Shown one piece after another: positions 1-8,067 of a stretch of 64,000 bases of DNA (positions are counted from its first letter, which is position 1; every line of letters begins with the position of its first letter). The notes under the pieces are model-generated. The model searched no databases and was not told where the DNA came from. It saw only the letters and a list, made by a program, of their open reading frames with translations. The DNA is from Collinsella aerofaciens (lineage in GTDB: Bacteria; Actinomycetota; Coriobacteriia; Coriobacteriales; Coriobacteriaceae). The DNA lies in the NCBI RefSeq assembly GCF_005844325.1, contig NZ_SPFY01000010.1, positions 1 through 64,000 on the forward strand, read 5' to 3'. The position numbers and the translations under genes are program-made.

Positions 1-51
1 GGCGGAATCGGCTAAAGTGCGATGGCGAAATTGGTTGTTTTTACAGTAGCG

Positions 52-291
52 CTAACACCTGGTGAGGCCCGCCCCGTAGGACGACGTCCCCTCCATCGCG
101 ATGCAGGCCGGCTCCCCGGCCGCCGCGATCGCCCCGGCGAGCGCCGCGTAGCCCGCCGCGTCGGCGGGGAACTGGCGGGACAGGACCTTGCGGCCCCTCC
201 AGTCCAGGACGTACAGCCAGTGCGAGTCGGCGTGGGTGTCGACCCCGCAGAAGACCGGCCCGCGGGCGTCGGGTGTCGATTCGTTTTGCAT
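52..291 (-). pseudogene. IS110-family transposase, N-terminal fragment
   Basis: The 79 readable residues match the start of an IS110/IS1111-type DEDD recombinase. The first catalytic Asp lies in a GVDTH motif, followed by a WRGRK strand and an AMEGTSSYG segment that carries the second acidic residue. Full-length relatives are roughly 330-400 residues. Here the frame stops after the first quarter and the DNA changes character at about position 58, so the element is truncated or interrupted, and the remaining acidic residues and the C-terminal serine domain are absent. The ATG at 291 follows a GGAG-type ribosome site. Such enzymes work with a structured guide RNA from the element's non-coding end; the fragment itself cannot be active. 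Confidence 0.8.
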
Positions 292-783
292 GTCTCGCTC
301 CGTTCTTTCCGTGCTCGCCTGGACCGGGCAGACGGCACACTGACGGGGCGCGATAGAATGCGGCTGTTCGGGTCCGCGGTATCGCTCCATGCTCCTATTA
401 GGTCATGCGGCGGTCTCGGCTCGCCGCGGCCCGCGCGGGACATGTCAGGAAACGAGGGCAGCCCCATGGGCGCCAGCGGAATGTGGGGTCACCGCGCGGT
501 CCGCATCTGATGGTGTCGACGTCAATGGTATACGGGTGCATCATCGACGTCTTCAATACAGAAGATATCAGTGCGGAAATGTTCCGGAGAGAAGCCCCGT
601 CACGCCCCCGGATTCCCTGCGTTTACGGCCTTGAGGTCGGCGGGCGGAGAAGGACGTGGTTGATAGGGATACGTGTCCCCTTCGCTGTTTCGCGCTTTGC
701 GCGAAAGGCGCGCTACTTTGGAATGGGTGGGGAACGTGGTTGTTGCGGCAACTGGTCCCAGCCATAAATTACCTTTGGCATAC
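292..783. other. Gene-free region: IS110 end and spacer
   Basis: No convincing gene is present. The part next to the transposase fragment (about 292-560) is GC-rich and would correspond to the non-coding left end of the IS110 element, where relatives encode their guide (bridge) RNA. I cannot fold it reliably by eye or find the element boundary. The rest (560-783) shows only a short palindrome around 690-710 (CGCGCTTTGCGCGAAAGGCGCG) and leads into the promoter of the FMN riboswitch. Confidence 0.4.
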
Positions 784-811
784 TTGCGCGAAAGCCTGCT
801 GGTGCTACACT
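784..811 (+). promoter_or_regulatory. Candidate promoter of the riboflavin operon
   Basis: A TTGCGC element (784-789) and a TACACT element (806-811) are separated by 16 nt and lie about 10 nt before the start of the FMN aptamer. The spacing fits a housekeeping sigma factor. The match is moderate and the assignment rests mainly on position. Confidence 0.4.
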
Positions 812-821
812 TGCAATTGCT

Positions 822-1000
822 GTTTCAGGGCGGGGTGAAATTCCCCACTGGCGGTAAATCGGGCGGTGTCAAAGGGACGCCGTGGCGCGGGCGAGATATC
901 TGCGTCCGAGCTGATGAGTCCGCGACCCGTGTGTGCGTTGGTTCGCATGCCGGCTGAACTGGTGAGATCCCAGTACCAACGGTTAGAGTCCGGATGAAAG
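822..1000 (+). ncRNA. FMN riboswitch (RFN element)
   Basis: The conserved RFN blocks appear in order: GGGCGGGGTGAAATTCCCC and ACTGGCGGTAAAT at the 5' side, then the GAGC and GATGAGTCCGCGACCC region near 908-930, then GAACTGGTGAGATCCCAGTACC and ACGGTTAGAGTCCGGATGAAAGA at the 3' side. This is the standard FMN-sensing aptamer. No terminator hairpin lies between the aptamer and the ATG at 1015, and the ribosome site (about 1001-1009) begins where the aptamer ends. Control is therefore probably translational: FMN binding would hide the ribosome site of ribU and shut down flavin uptake. Confidence 0.93.
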
Positions 1001-1014
1001 AGGCAGGTGATCTT

Positions 1015-1605
1015 ATGTCTGAACAGTCGCAGCATATCCATTTTGAGAACACGAATAGGTGGAGCACCAAACAGCTCGTTACCATGGCGCTGATGTGCGC
1101 CTTGGGTGCCCTGTTTATGTACGTGCAGCTGCCCATCCTTCCTTCGGCGCCGTTTTTGACCTACGACCCGTCGCTGGTGCCGGCGATGGTGTGTGGGTTT
1201 GCATATGGCCCCGGTGCCGGTACCGCTGTTGCCGCTATGGCGATCGTTATCCATGCGCTTACCACGGGCGACTGGGTCGGCGCGCTTATGAACTTGGTTG
1301 CCACGATGGGCTATATTCTGCCCGCGGCTATCGTCTACCAGAAGATGCATACCTATAAGGGTGCCATGATTGGCCTGGTGCTCGGCGTCTTTGCCGCCAC
1401 GGTGCTGTCTATGGTCGCAAACCTTACTATTGGCGTATGGTTCTGGTATGGCTCGGTCGATGTGATCGCCCCGCTCATGATTCCCGCCGTGCTGCCGTTC
1501 AACCTTATCAAGACCGTGCTTAACTCGGTATTGACGCTTGCGGTGTATAAGGCGGTCTCCAACCTCATCACGCCTAAAAAGGACCAGGTCAAAGGCCGCG
1601 CATGA
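1015..1605 (+). CDS. ribU: Riboflavin ECF transporter S component RibU
   Basis: This 196-residue membrane protein has about five to six hydrophobic helices and the ECF S-component pattern, including an N-terminal MALMCALGALFMYV helix and a PAMVCGFAYGPGAG segment. With the EcfAA'T module it would import riboflavin. The substrate is inferred from the FMN riboswitch directly upstream and from family resemblance to RibU. An ATG at 994 is in frame but lies inside the conserved 3' end of the aptamer, so the ATG at 1015 with an AGGCAGGTG ribosome site is preferred. The stop overlaps the next start as ATGA, implying tight coupling. Confidence 0.9.
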   Translation: MSEQSQHIHFENTNRWSTKQLVTMALMCALGALFMYVQLPILPSAPFLTYDPSLVPAMVCGFAYGPGAGTAVAAMAIVIHALTTGDWVGALMNLVATMGYILPAAIVYQKMHTYKGAMIGLVLGVFAATVLSMVANLTIGVWFWYGSVDVIAPLMIPAVLPFNLIKTVLNSVLTLAVYKAVSNLITPKKDQVKGRA

Positions 1606-3506
1606 TTGAGTGTCGGGGCGTTTCCTTTTGCTATGACGGTGCTGCACTGGCGCTCGATGGCATCGATCTGAACATCGAGGAGGGGGAGTTTTTCTGCATC
1701 CTCGGCGGCAACGGGTCGGGCAAGTCGACGTTTGCCAAGCATTTGAACGCGCTGCTGCAGCCCGATGCGGGAACGGTGTGCGTCAACGGCTTGGACGCGT
1801 CCGATCCCGAGCTGGTCTACGACATTCGTTCGACCGCGGGCATGGTATTCCAGAATCCCGACGACCAGCTTGTGGCGACGCTTGTCGAAGATGACGTTGC
1901 GTTTGGTCCCGAAAACTTAGGGGTCGAATCGCCCCTGATCGCGCAGCGCGTGCGCGAGGCGCTGAAGGCCGTGGGCCTGGCGGGCTTTGAGCGCCACGAG
2001 ACCCACGCGCTCTCGGGTGGACAAAAGCAGCGCGTGGCGCTTGCCGGCGTGCTCGCTATGGAGCCGCGCGTGCTCATTTTGGACGAGGCGTCCTCGATGC
2101 TCGATCCGCGCGGGCGCAAGGGCCTTATGAAGGCCTGTCACGCGCTGCACGAACGCGGCATGACCATCGTGATGATTACGCACTTTATGGAAGAGGCCGC
2201 TGAGGCCGATCGCGTTGCTGTCTTCCAAGCGGGCCGCGTTGCCATGCTCGGTACTCCCGATGAAATCTTGACGCAGGCGGACGAACTTGCACAGCTCAAC
2301 TTGGATATGCCGGAGTCGTGCCGTTTGGGCATGGCACTTCGTGAGAAGGGTATGCCCATTTGCGCGAAGGTGCGCGAGGCGGATATGGTCGCCGATATAG
2401 CGCAGGCTTATGCCGAGCGGAGTAGGACAGGCATCGCCGGGCGGCCTTTCGCATCCGATCCTCGTATTCCCGACAACGTCTCCTCTGCAATCGATGGCGC
2501 AGACGCGCTGGAGCCCGTCATCGAGGTTTCGCACCTTTCGTATAGCTACTCGCTGAGCGCCCGCGAGCGTCGCCGTTGGCACAAGCGCTCAGCCGTCGAG
2601 GGCGCATCGAACAAACAGGCTCTCTGGGGCAACGACCCCAGCAGTCCGTGGGCACTGCGTGATGTATCGCTGACGGTGCGTCGTGGCGAGTTCCTGGGCC
2701 TTGCGGGCCATACCGGTTCGGGTAAGTCGACGCTGGTTCAGCATCTCAACGGTCTGATTCGTCCCCAGGAGGGTTCCGTTTACGCGTTGGGGCTCGACCT
2801 GGTAAATAAGAAAGATGCCGCCGCGGTTAAGGCAAAGGTCGGCGTGGTGTTTCAGTATCCAGAGCGTCAGCTGTTTGCCGAGACCGTGGCACAGGACGTG
2901 GCGTTTGGTCCGCATAACCTTGGCTTGTCGCAGGCCGAGGTTGCCCGCCGCGTTGAGTCGTCGCTCGCGCGCGTGGGCCTCGATCTGGCCACGGTGGGCG
3001 ACAAGAGCCCCTTTGAGCTTTCGGGCGGGCAGCAGCGGCGCGTGGCGTTTGCCGGCGTGCTCGCCATGGAGCCCGAGGTCCTGGTGCTCGATGAGCCCAT
3101 GGCGGGGCTCGATCCGGCGGCGCGCAGTGATTTCCTGGAGCTCATCGATCGACTTCACCATGGGGGCCTGACCGTCGTCATGGTCTCGCACAGTATGGAT
3201 GACCTTGCCAATTGCTGCGACCGTATTGTCGTGATGAACGAGGGCACGGTGTTTGCCGAGGGTACGCCCGCTCAGGTTTTTGCGCATGCGGATGAGCTCA
3301 AGTCGATTGGCTTGGGTGTTCCCGCTGCCCAGCGCATGGCGCTGGCGCTTGCGAAGGCAGACGTGCCGCTGCGCTTTGACGGCCTCTATACGGTTGAGTC
3401 GCTGGCAGACGAGTTGGTGGACCTGCTTATCGGTCGCTCGGACGGTTCTTCTGACGTCTCGGACAAAGCCAAATCCGAAACGGTCGCGCGAGAGGAGGGC
3501 TGCTAA
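1602..3506 (+). CDS. ecfA: ECF transporter fused double ATPase (EcfA-EcfA')
   Basis: The 634-residue protein contains two complete ABC ATPases in one chain. Domain 1 (about residues 1-230) has Walker A GGNGSGKST, signature LSGGQKQR and Walker B VLILDEASS. Domain 2 (about 305-560) has Walker A GHTGSGKST, signature LSGGQQRR and Walker B VLVLDEP. A linker of about 70 residues joins them. ECF transporters normally use two separate ATPase subunits of about 280 residues; here they are fused. Together they power substrate release through EcfT. The gene overlaps ribU by 4 nt and ecfT by 1 nt, so the module is translated as one unit under the FMN riboswitch. Confidence 0.93.
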   Translation: MIECRGVSFCYDGAALALDGIDLNIEEGEFFCILGGNGSGKSTFAKHLNALLQPDAGTVCVNGLDASDPELVYDIRSTAGMVFQNPDDQLVATLVEDDVAFGPENLGVESPLIAQRVREALKAVGLAGFERHETHALSGGQKQRVALAGVLAMEPRVLILDEASSMLDPRGRKGLMKACHALHERGMTIVMITHFMEEAAEADRVAVFQAGRVAMLGTPDEILTQADELAQLNLDMPESCRLGMALREKGMPICAKVREADMVADIAQAYAERSRTGIAGRPFASDPRIPDNVSSAIDGADALEPVIEVSHLSYSYSLSARERRRWHKRSAVEGASNKQALWGNDPSSPWALRDVSLTVRRGEFLGLAGHTGSGKSTLVQHLNGLIRPQEGSVYALGLDLVNKKDAAAVKAKVGVVFQYPERQLFAETVAQDVAFGPHNLGLSQAEVARRVESSLARVGLDLATVGDKSPFELSGGQQRRVAFAGVLAMEPEVLVLDEPMAGLDPAARSDFLELIDRLHHGGLTVVMVSHSMDDLANCCDRIVVMNEGTVFAEGTPAQVFAHADELKSIGLGVPAAQRMALALAKADVPLRFDGLYTVESLADELVDLLIGRSDGSSDVSDKAKSETVAREEGC

Positions 3507-4306
3507 TGGAGGCGTTTTCGTTTGGCAGCTACTATCCCGGCGATAGTGCAATCCACCGCCTGGACCCGCGAACCAAGTTGCTCTTGGGCTTTGTGTTTCT
3601 GATCACGACGCTCACGGTCAGCAGCTTCCGCGGACTGGTCCCGGTCGCAATCTTCGTTGTCCTGATCTATACCGTGTCCCGGGTGCCGGCTCGTCTCGTC
3701 CTGTCATCGATGGCGCCGCTGCTGGCGATTGTCGCGGTGGTCGCGGTGCTCAACCTGTTTTCCGACCAGAGCGGGCGCATTCTGTGGCAGCTCGGCTTTT
3801 TGCAGATAAGCGAGGGCTCGCTGCATTCCGCCGCCTTTATGGCGTGCCGCCTGACCTTGATGATGGCCGGTATGAGCGCTATCACGCTCACCACACCGAC
3901 GCTCGACCTCACCGCGGGCTTTGAGCGCCTGCTCGCGCCGTTTGCGCGTGTGGGACTTCCTGCGCACGAGCTCGGCATGATCATGGGTATCGCGCTGCGC
4001 TTTATGCCGCAGTTTGCCACCGAGATGAAGCAGACGGCCGATGCGCAGGCGAGCCGCGGTGCGCGCGTGACGGGAGGCCCGCTCGGCGGCGTGCGTATGC
4101 TCGGCAGTGTGGCGATTCCGCTGTTCACGGGCGTGTTCCGTCATGCCGAAACGCTGTCTGCCGCCATGGATGCCCGTTGCTATCATGGCGAGCAGGGCCG
4201 CACACGTCTGCATGCGCTTGCATTTGGCCGCGGCGACGCGTTGGCGGCGGTGGTGACGGCGTTGCTGCTCATCTGCGTCATTGTCATCAATCTTCAACTT
4301 GTTTAG
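3506..4306 (+). CDS. ecfT: ECF transporter transmembrane component EcfT
   Basis: This 266-residue protein has the EcfT layout: an N-terminal IHRLDPRTKLLLGF motif, several hydrophobic helices, and coupling-helix motifs with Ala-Arg-Gly signatures (QASRGARVTGG near residue 180 and AMDARCYHG near 220). These motifs contact the ATPase grooves and transmit hydrolysis to the S component. The ATG overlaps the preceding stop by one base and has a GAGGAGG ribosome site. The operon therefore supplies every part of one ECF transporter. Because EcfT and EcfA can serve several S components in some organisms, this module could also drive S proteins encoded elsewhere. Confidence 0.93.
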   Translation: MEAFSFGSYYPGDSAIHRLDPRTKLLLGFVFLITTLTVSSFRGLVPVAIFVVLIYTVSRVPARLVLSSMAPLLAIVAVVAVLNLFSDQSGRILWQLGFLQISEGSLHSAAFMACRLTLMMAGMSAITLTTPTLDLTAGFERLLAPFARVGLPAHELGMIMGIALRFMPQFATEMKQTADAQASRGARVTGGPLGGVRMLGSVAIPLFTGVFRHAETLSAAMDARCYHGEQGRTRLHALAFGRGDALAAVVTALLLICVIVINLQLV

Positions 4307-4336
4307 GCGCGATTCGAGCGCAGGAAAGGGGTCCCT

Positions 4337-4783
4337 ATGACCGACAACGATCGCACGGCGCAGCTCGAGCGCGCCTGTTCGTATCTTAGGCGTATTCCGG
4401 CGTGGTATCTCGCCACGATCGACGTGACGGACGGACATCAGCCGCGCGTGAGGCCGTTCTCGTTTGCCATGGTCGATGATGGCAAGCTGTGGTTTTGCAC
4501 CTCGCGCGATAAGGACGTGTGGGCCGAGCTCAGCGCGAACCCCAAGTTTGAGGTTTCGGGTTGGAAACCGGGGGAGTGTTGGATTGTGCTGACCGGCGAG
4601 GCCGCGCTCGAGGACGACGCGGTCGTGAGCGACCGGGTGCGCCAAGCCGGCTTTAAGCACATGGTGGGCATCGGCGAGAATCACGAGAGCGCCAACGACG
4701 GCCGCCTTGCGTTTTTCTCGGTGCGCAATATCGCCGTCCGCTTCTGTGATATCGACGGCAGCGAGGAGCGTCTGGAGCTCTAA
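4337..4783 (+). CDS. Pyridoxamine 5'-phosphate oxidase-like FMN-binding protein
   Basis: A 148-residue split-barrel protein of the PNPOx-like family. The N-terminal RIPAWYLATID strand, the QPRVRPFSF substrate-side strand, and KLWFCTSRDKDVWAEL are typical of small flavin- or F420-binding members of this fold. It starts 30 nt after ecfT and probably belongs to the same transcript, which puts an FMN-using protein next to riboflavin import. The exact reaction (flavin reductase, quinone or nitro-compound reduction, or FMN storage) cannot be read from sequence. It is a close paralogue of the next gene. Confidence 0.8.
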   Translation: MTDNDRTAQLERACSYLRRIPAWYLATIDVTDGHQPRVRPFSFAMVDDGKLWFCTSRDKDVWAELSANPKFEVSGWKPGECWIVLTGEAALEDDAVVSDRVRQAGFKHMVGIGENHESANDGRLAFFSVRNIAVRFCDIDGSEERLEL

Positions 4784-4837
4784 TTTCCCAAATTGACTTC
4801 CCATTCCAAAAAGACTGGTCAGGTGACAGGAGGAAAC

Positions 4838-5248
4838 GTGGACGGATTGAATACGGTTTTGGAGTATCTGACGTCGGTGCCGGCGTGGTATTTGGCGACG
4901 AGCGTTGACGGACAGCCGCATGTGCGTCCGTTTTCGTTTGCGCAGATCCAGGACGGCAAGCTGTGGTTTGTAACGGCGCGCACCAAAGACGTGTGGCAAG
5001 AGTTGCTGCAAAATCAACGCTTTGAGGCCACGAGTTGGTGGCCGGGCCATGGCTGGCTCATCTTGCGCGGGCGTGCGGGTCTTGATGACCAGGCCGCTCC
5101 CGATATGCGCGAGGCAGGCTGGAAGCACCTGGAGCGCCTAGGCGAGCACTACGAGGGCGCAGGCGATCCCACGCTCGTCTTCTTTAGCGTGGAGGAACCC
5201 GAGGCCTTTATCTGCAACCATGACGAATGGGTGCCGGTCGAGCTCTAA
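4838..5248 (+). CDS. Pyridoxamine 5'-phosphate oxidase-like protein, second copy
   Basis: This 136-residue protein resembles its neighbour: SVPAWYLATSV, QPHVRPFSFAQI and KLWFVTARTKDVWQEL align strand by strand, so the pair arose by tandem duplication. A TTG at 4793 would extend the N-terminus with residues unlike the paralogue. The GTG at 4838, preceded by AGGAGG at 4829-4834, gives the conserved length and is preferred. As for the first copy, FMN binding is a family inference and the substrate is unknown. Confidence 0.78.
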   Translation: MDGLNTVLEYLTSVPAWYLATSVDGQPHVRPFSFAQIQDGKLWFVTARTKDVWQELLQNQRFEATSWWPGHGWLILRGRAGLDDQAAPDMREAGWKHLERLGEHYEGAGDPTLVFFSVEEPEAFICNHDEWVPVEL

Positions 5249-5294
5249 ACGAGTCTCTCAGCAAGCTTCGACAATTCAAATTCTCGCATGTAGC

Positions 5295-5345
5295 GGGCCC
5301 CACATTGCAACGTCACCGTAAGGTGCGCTGAGCAATATGGGGCCC
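5295..5345 (+). terminator. Hairpin ending the riboflavin operon (terminator-like)
   Basis: Two 14-nt arms (5295-5308 and 5332-5345, GGGCCCCACATTGC and GCAATATGGGGCCC) pair with one mismatch around a 23-nt loop. No clear U-run follows, so this may terminate weakly, act in both directions, or be a structural repeat. Confidence 0.45.
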
Positions 5346-5393
5346 GTATTCATTTGTCAATTCCTTCGAGTGAATGTGTCGGGACTGTTTCAA

Positions 5394-5407
5394 TGCATGA
5401 ATATGTA
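5394..5407. promoter_or_regulatory. Candidate ARG box 1
   Basis: TGCATGAATATGTA resembles the ArgR/AhrC half-site pattern (TGCATGAATA and similar). It lies 109 nt before the argC start and 7 nt before a second such site. Paired ARG boxes are the usual architecture for ArgR hexamers. No argR gene is in the window. Confidence 0.5.
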
Positions 5408-5414
5408 AAAGATT

Positions 5415-5428
5415 TGCGTATATATGCA
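5415..5428. promoter_or_regulatory. Candidate ARG box 2
   Basis: TGCGTATATATGCA is a near-perfect palindrome close to the B. subtilis-type ARG-box consensus. It is centred 21 nt from box 1, two helical turns, as expected for cooperative ArgR binding. It predicts arginine repression of argCJBD. Confidence 0.55.
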
Positions 5429-5515
5429 TCTTTTGGTGATAAAGTTTCAACCCACTTCATAACGACGGCTGCGAGATACGTATTGGTGCATAACTGTGCG
5501 GGCAAGGAGTCTGAT

Positions 5516-6586
5516 ATGTCTTTAAAGGTTGGAATCGTCGGTGCGGCTGGATATGCCGGCGCCGAGCTCATTCGCCTCGTGCTCGGTCATCCCGAGTTTG
5601 AACTTGTTGCCATTACGTCCAACGCCGATGTCGGCCGGCCGCTGTCTTCGGTCTATCCGAGCTTTGCCGGCGTGAGCGATCTGGTTTTTACCACGCACGA
5701 CGCCCCCGAGCTCAAGAGCTGCGATGCGGTTTTTCTTGCCGTGCCGCACACGGCTGCCATGGCACAGGTGCCCGCGCTCCTTGCCGCAGGCGTTTCCTGC
5801 TTCGATTTGTCTGCCGACTACCGTCTGAGCGATCCGGCCGTGTTCGAGGCGTGGTATGCCGCCGCGCATACGAGCCCCGAGCTGCTCAAGACGCGTGCTT
5901 TCGGCCTCCCCGAGCTGTTCTGCCAGGACTTAGAGACCGCTGCTTCCAGCCATGCCGCTGGCAAGTCCGTGCTGGTCGCCTGCGCCGGTTGCTATCCCAC
6001 CGCAACGAGCCTTGCCGCCGCGCCCGCCGTGCGCGCTGGCTGGGTTGCCCAGAGCGGCCCCGTGATCGTTGATGCCATCAGCGGTGTGACGGGTGCCGGC
6101 AAGTCCTGCAACGCTCGCACGCATTTTTGCAGCGCCGACGAGAACTTGGAGGCCTACGGCGTGGGCAAGCATCGCCACACGCCCGAGATTGAGCAAATCC
6201 TTGGCCTGACCGATCGCGTCGTCTTCACCCCGCATCTGGCACCGCTCAAGCGCGGCCTGCTCTCCACGGTGACGCTGCCGCTCACGCCGCAGGCCATCGA
6301 CTCCCTGGCTCTTGAGGATGTCGTCGACTATTACAAGCAGTTCTACGCTGGACGCACCTTTGTGCGCGTGCTCGACGCCGGCCAGCAGCCCAAGACGGCT
6401 TCGGTCGTCGGAACCAACGCCGCCCAGATTGGCCTCGCGCTCAACAAGCGCGCGGGCGTTCTGGTGGCGACGGGCGCCATCGACAATCTGTGCAAGGGTG
6501 CAGCAGGCCAGGCGGTCCAGTGCGCCAACATCGTCTTTGGTTTTGACGAGCGACGAGGCTTGCCCACAGTGGCGTGCCCGGTGTAG
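5516..6586 (+). CDS. argC: N-acetyl-gamma-glutamyl-phosphate reductase
   Basis: ArgC reduces N-acetylglutamyl-phosphate to the semialdehyde with NADPH, the third step of ornithine synthesis in the cytoplasm. The 356-residue protein starts with the Rossmann motif GIVGAAGYAGAEL. The catalytic Cys is in ACAGCYPTAT near residue 160, and a substrate-binding GVTGAGKS loop follows. The reading frame is open upstream to 5354, but that stretch covers the ARG boxes; the ATG at 5516 with AAGGAG at 5504-5509 is the natural start. It leads the argCJBD cluster, with genes separated by about 70-135 nt rather than overlapping. Confidence 0.96.
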   Translation: MSLKVGIVGAAGYAGAELIRLVLGHPEFELVAITSNADVGRPLSSVYPSFAGVSDLVFTTHDAPELKSCDAVFLAVPHTAAMAQVPALLAAGVSCFDLSADYRLSDPAVFEAWYAAAHTSPELLKTRAFGLPELFCQDLETAASSHAAGKSVLVACAGCYPTATSLAAAPAVRAGWVAQSGPVIVDAISGVTGAGKSCNARTHFCSADENLEAYGVGKHRHTPEIEQILGLTDRVVFTPHLAPLKRGLLSTVTLPLTPQAIDSLALEDVVDYYKQFYAGRTFVRVLDAGQQPKTASVVGTNAAQIGLALNKRAGVLVATGAIDNLCKGAAGQAVQCANIVFGFDERRGLPTVACPV

Positions 6587-6720
6587 CACATTCGATTGTT
6601 AACGATTTGGTAGTCGGGCATCGAGTGGGGCGCCACTCTTAAGCTGGTCTCATGATCACGACTGGCATGGCGCACCAACCGATGTCCGTTTTTTGTTTGA
6701 CATAAGGAGTCATAAAGACG

Positions 6721-7986
6721 ATGAATACCGAGCTGTTTGATATCAAGATTCGCGCCGTCGAGGGTGGCGTTACGGCAGCGGCCGGCTTTAAGGCCGCAGG
6801 CATCCATGCGGGATTCCGGAAGAATCCCGAGCGCTTGGACTATGCGCTCGTCGTGCCCGATAAACCCTGTCCCGGTGCCGGCGTGTTTACCACCAATCGC
6901 TTTTGCGCGGCGCCCGTGCAGGTGAGCCGTGCCAACCTGGGTGGTGCCGACAAGGGCTACGGAATCATCGCCGGCGTTTCGGTCAACTCTGGCAATGCCA
7001 ACGCCGCCACGGGTGAGACCGGCCTTGCATGCGCGCGCGAGACGTGCAGCATCGCATCGCAGGTCATCGGCTGCGAGCCCCAGCAGATTCTGGTTGCCTC
7101 CACGGGTGTGATTGGCCAGATTCTGCCGATCGACACGTTTGAGACTGCCATTCCTGCTGCCTACGAGGCGCTCTCTGCCCACGGTGGCGCCGATGCCGCT
7201 CGCGCCATCATGACAACCGACACGCACTCCAAGGAGTATGCTGTGTGTTACCGCAGCGAGGCCGCGGGGCACGCAGGTAATGCCTATACGGTGGGCGGTA
7301 TGTGCAAGGGCTCGGGCATGATCATGCCCAACATGGCCACCATGATCGCAGTCATCACTACCGATGCCCCCGTCGAGCCGGCGGCGCTTCACGCCCTGTT
7401 ACTCTCCACCGTCAAGCAGACCTTCAACAAGGTAACGGTCGACTCCGACACCTCGACCAACGACACCTGCATCATGCTTGCTTCCGGCGCTGCCGCAGAT
7501 GCCGAGCCTATTGTCGAGGGCTCTGACGCCTTCGACGAGCTGGCCTTTGCCGTGCATGAAGTGTGCGAGAGCCTGGCGCGCAACATCGCCGCAGATGGCG
7601 AGGGCGCATCCAAGCTCGTGACGGTTAACGTAACCGGCGCCGTAAACGACGAGGAGGCCGATATCGCCGCCCGTGCTGTCGCCAACTCGCCGCTCGTCAA
7701 GACCTGCATCGCCGGCCACGACTGCAACTGGGGCCGCGTTGCCATGGCGCTCGGCAAGTGCGGCGTGCAGTTTAACCAAGAAGATGTGTCCATCGACATG
7801 ATGGGTATGCCCGTCTGTCGCGATGGCCTGACGGTCCCCTTCGATGAGGACGAAGCCCTGCGACGTTTTGAGGCGCCCGAGATTGTGATCTCGGCAGACC
7901 TGGGCGCCGGGGACGCGGCGACCACCGTGTGGACTTGCGACCTCACGCACGAGTACATCTCCATTAACGGCGACTACCGTTCCTAG
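6721..7986 (+). CDS. argJ: Bifunctional glutamate N-acetyltransferase / ornithine acetyltransferase
   Basis: ArgJ transfers the acetyl group from acetylornithine to glutamate, recycling it and releasing ornithine; bifunctional forms also use acetyl-CoA. The 421 residues show the self-cleavage site MCKGSGMIMPNMATM, where the Thr becomes the new N-terminus of the beta chain, plus the conserved SGNANAATG segment near residue 90. No argA or argE is visible, in agreement with an acetyl-recycling pathway. The 134-nt gap after argC contains no clear terminator. The start has an AAGGAG site at 6704-6709, so the spacing is slightly long. Confidence 0.95.
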   Translation: MNTELFDIKIRAVEGGVTAAAGFKAAGIHAGFRKNPERLDYALVVPDKPCPGAGVFTTNRFCAAPVQVSRANLGGADKGYGIIAGVSVNSGNANAATGETGLACARETCSIASQVIGCEPQQILVASTGVIGQILPIDTFETAIPAAYEALSAHGGADAARAIMTTDTHSKEYAVCYRSEAAGHAGNAYTVGGMCKGSGMIMPNMATMIAVITTDAPVEPAALHALLLSTVKQTFNKVTVDSDTSTNDTCIMLASGAAADAEPIVEGSDAFDELAFAVHEVCESLARNIAADGEGASKLVTVNVTGAVNDEEADIAARAVANSPLVKTCIAGHDCNWGRVAMALGKCGVQFNQEDVSIDMMGMPVCRDGLTVPFDEDEALRRFEAPEIVISADLGAGDAATTVWTCDLTHEYISINGDYRS

Positions 7987-8067
7987 ACTCCCGATGTGCC
8001 GCGCGCCCCGCTGCAATAGCGGGCAACGAGGTACGGCGCGATAGCTACACGAAAGACGAGGCAGACT

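Noticed and set aside
22-510. 162-codon plus-strand frame over the IS110 fragment
   Set aside because: It is the complement of the transposase fragment; the DEDD motifs are on the minus strand.
994-1014. Earlier ATG for ribU at 994
   Set aside because: The ATG is part of the conserved 3' strand of the FMN aptamer and has no ribosome site of its own.
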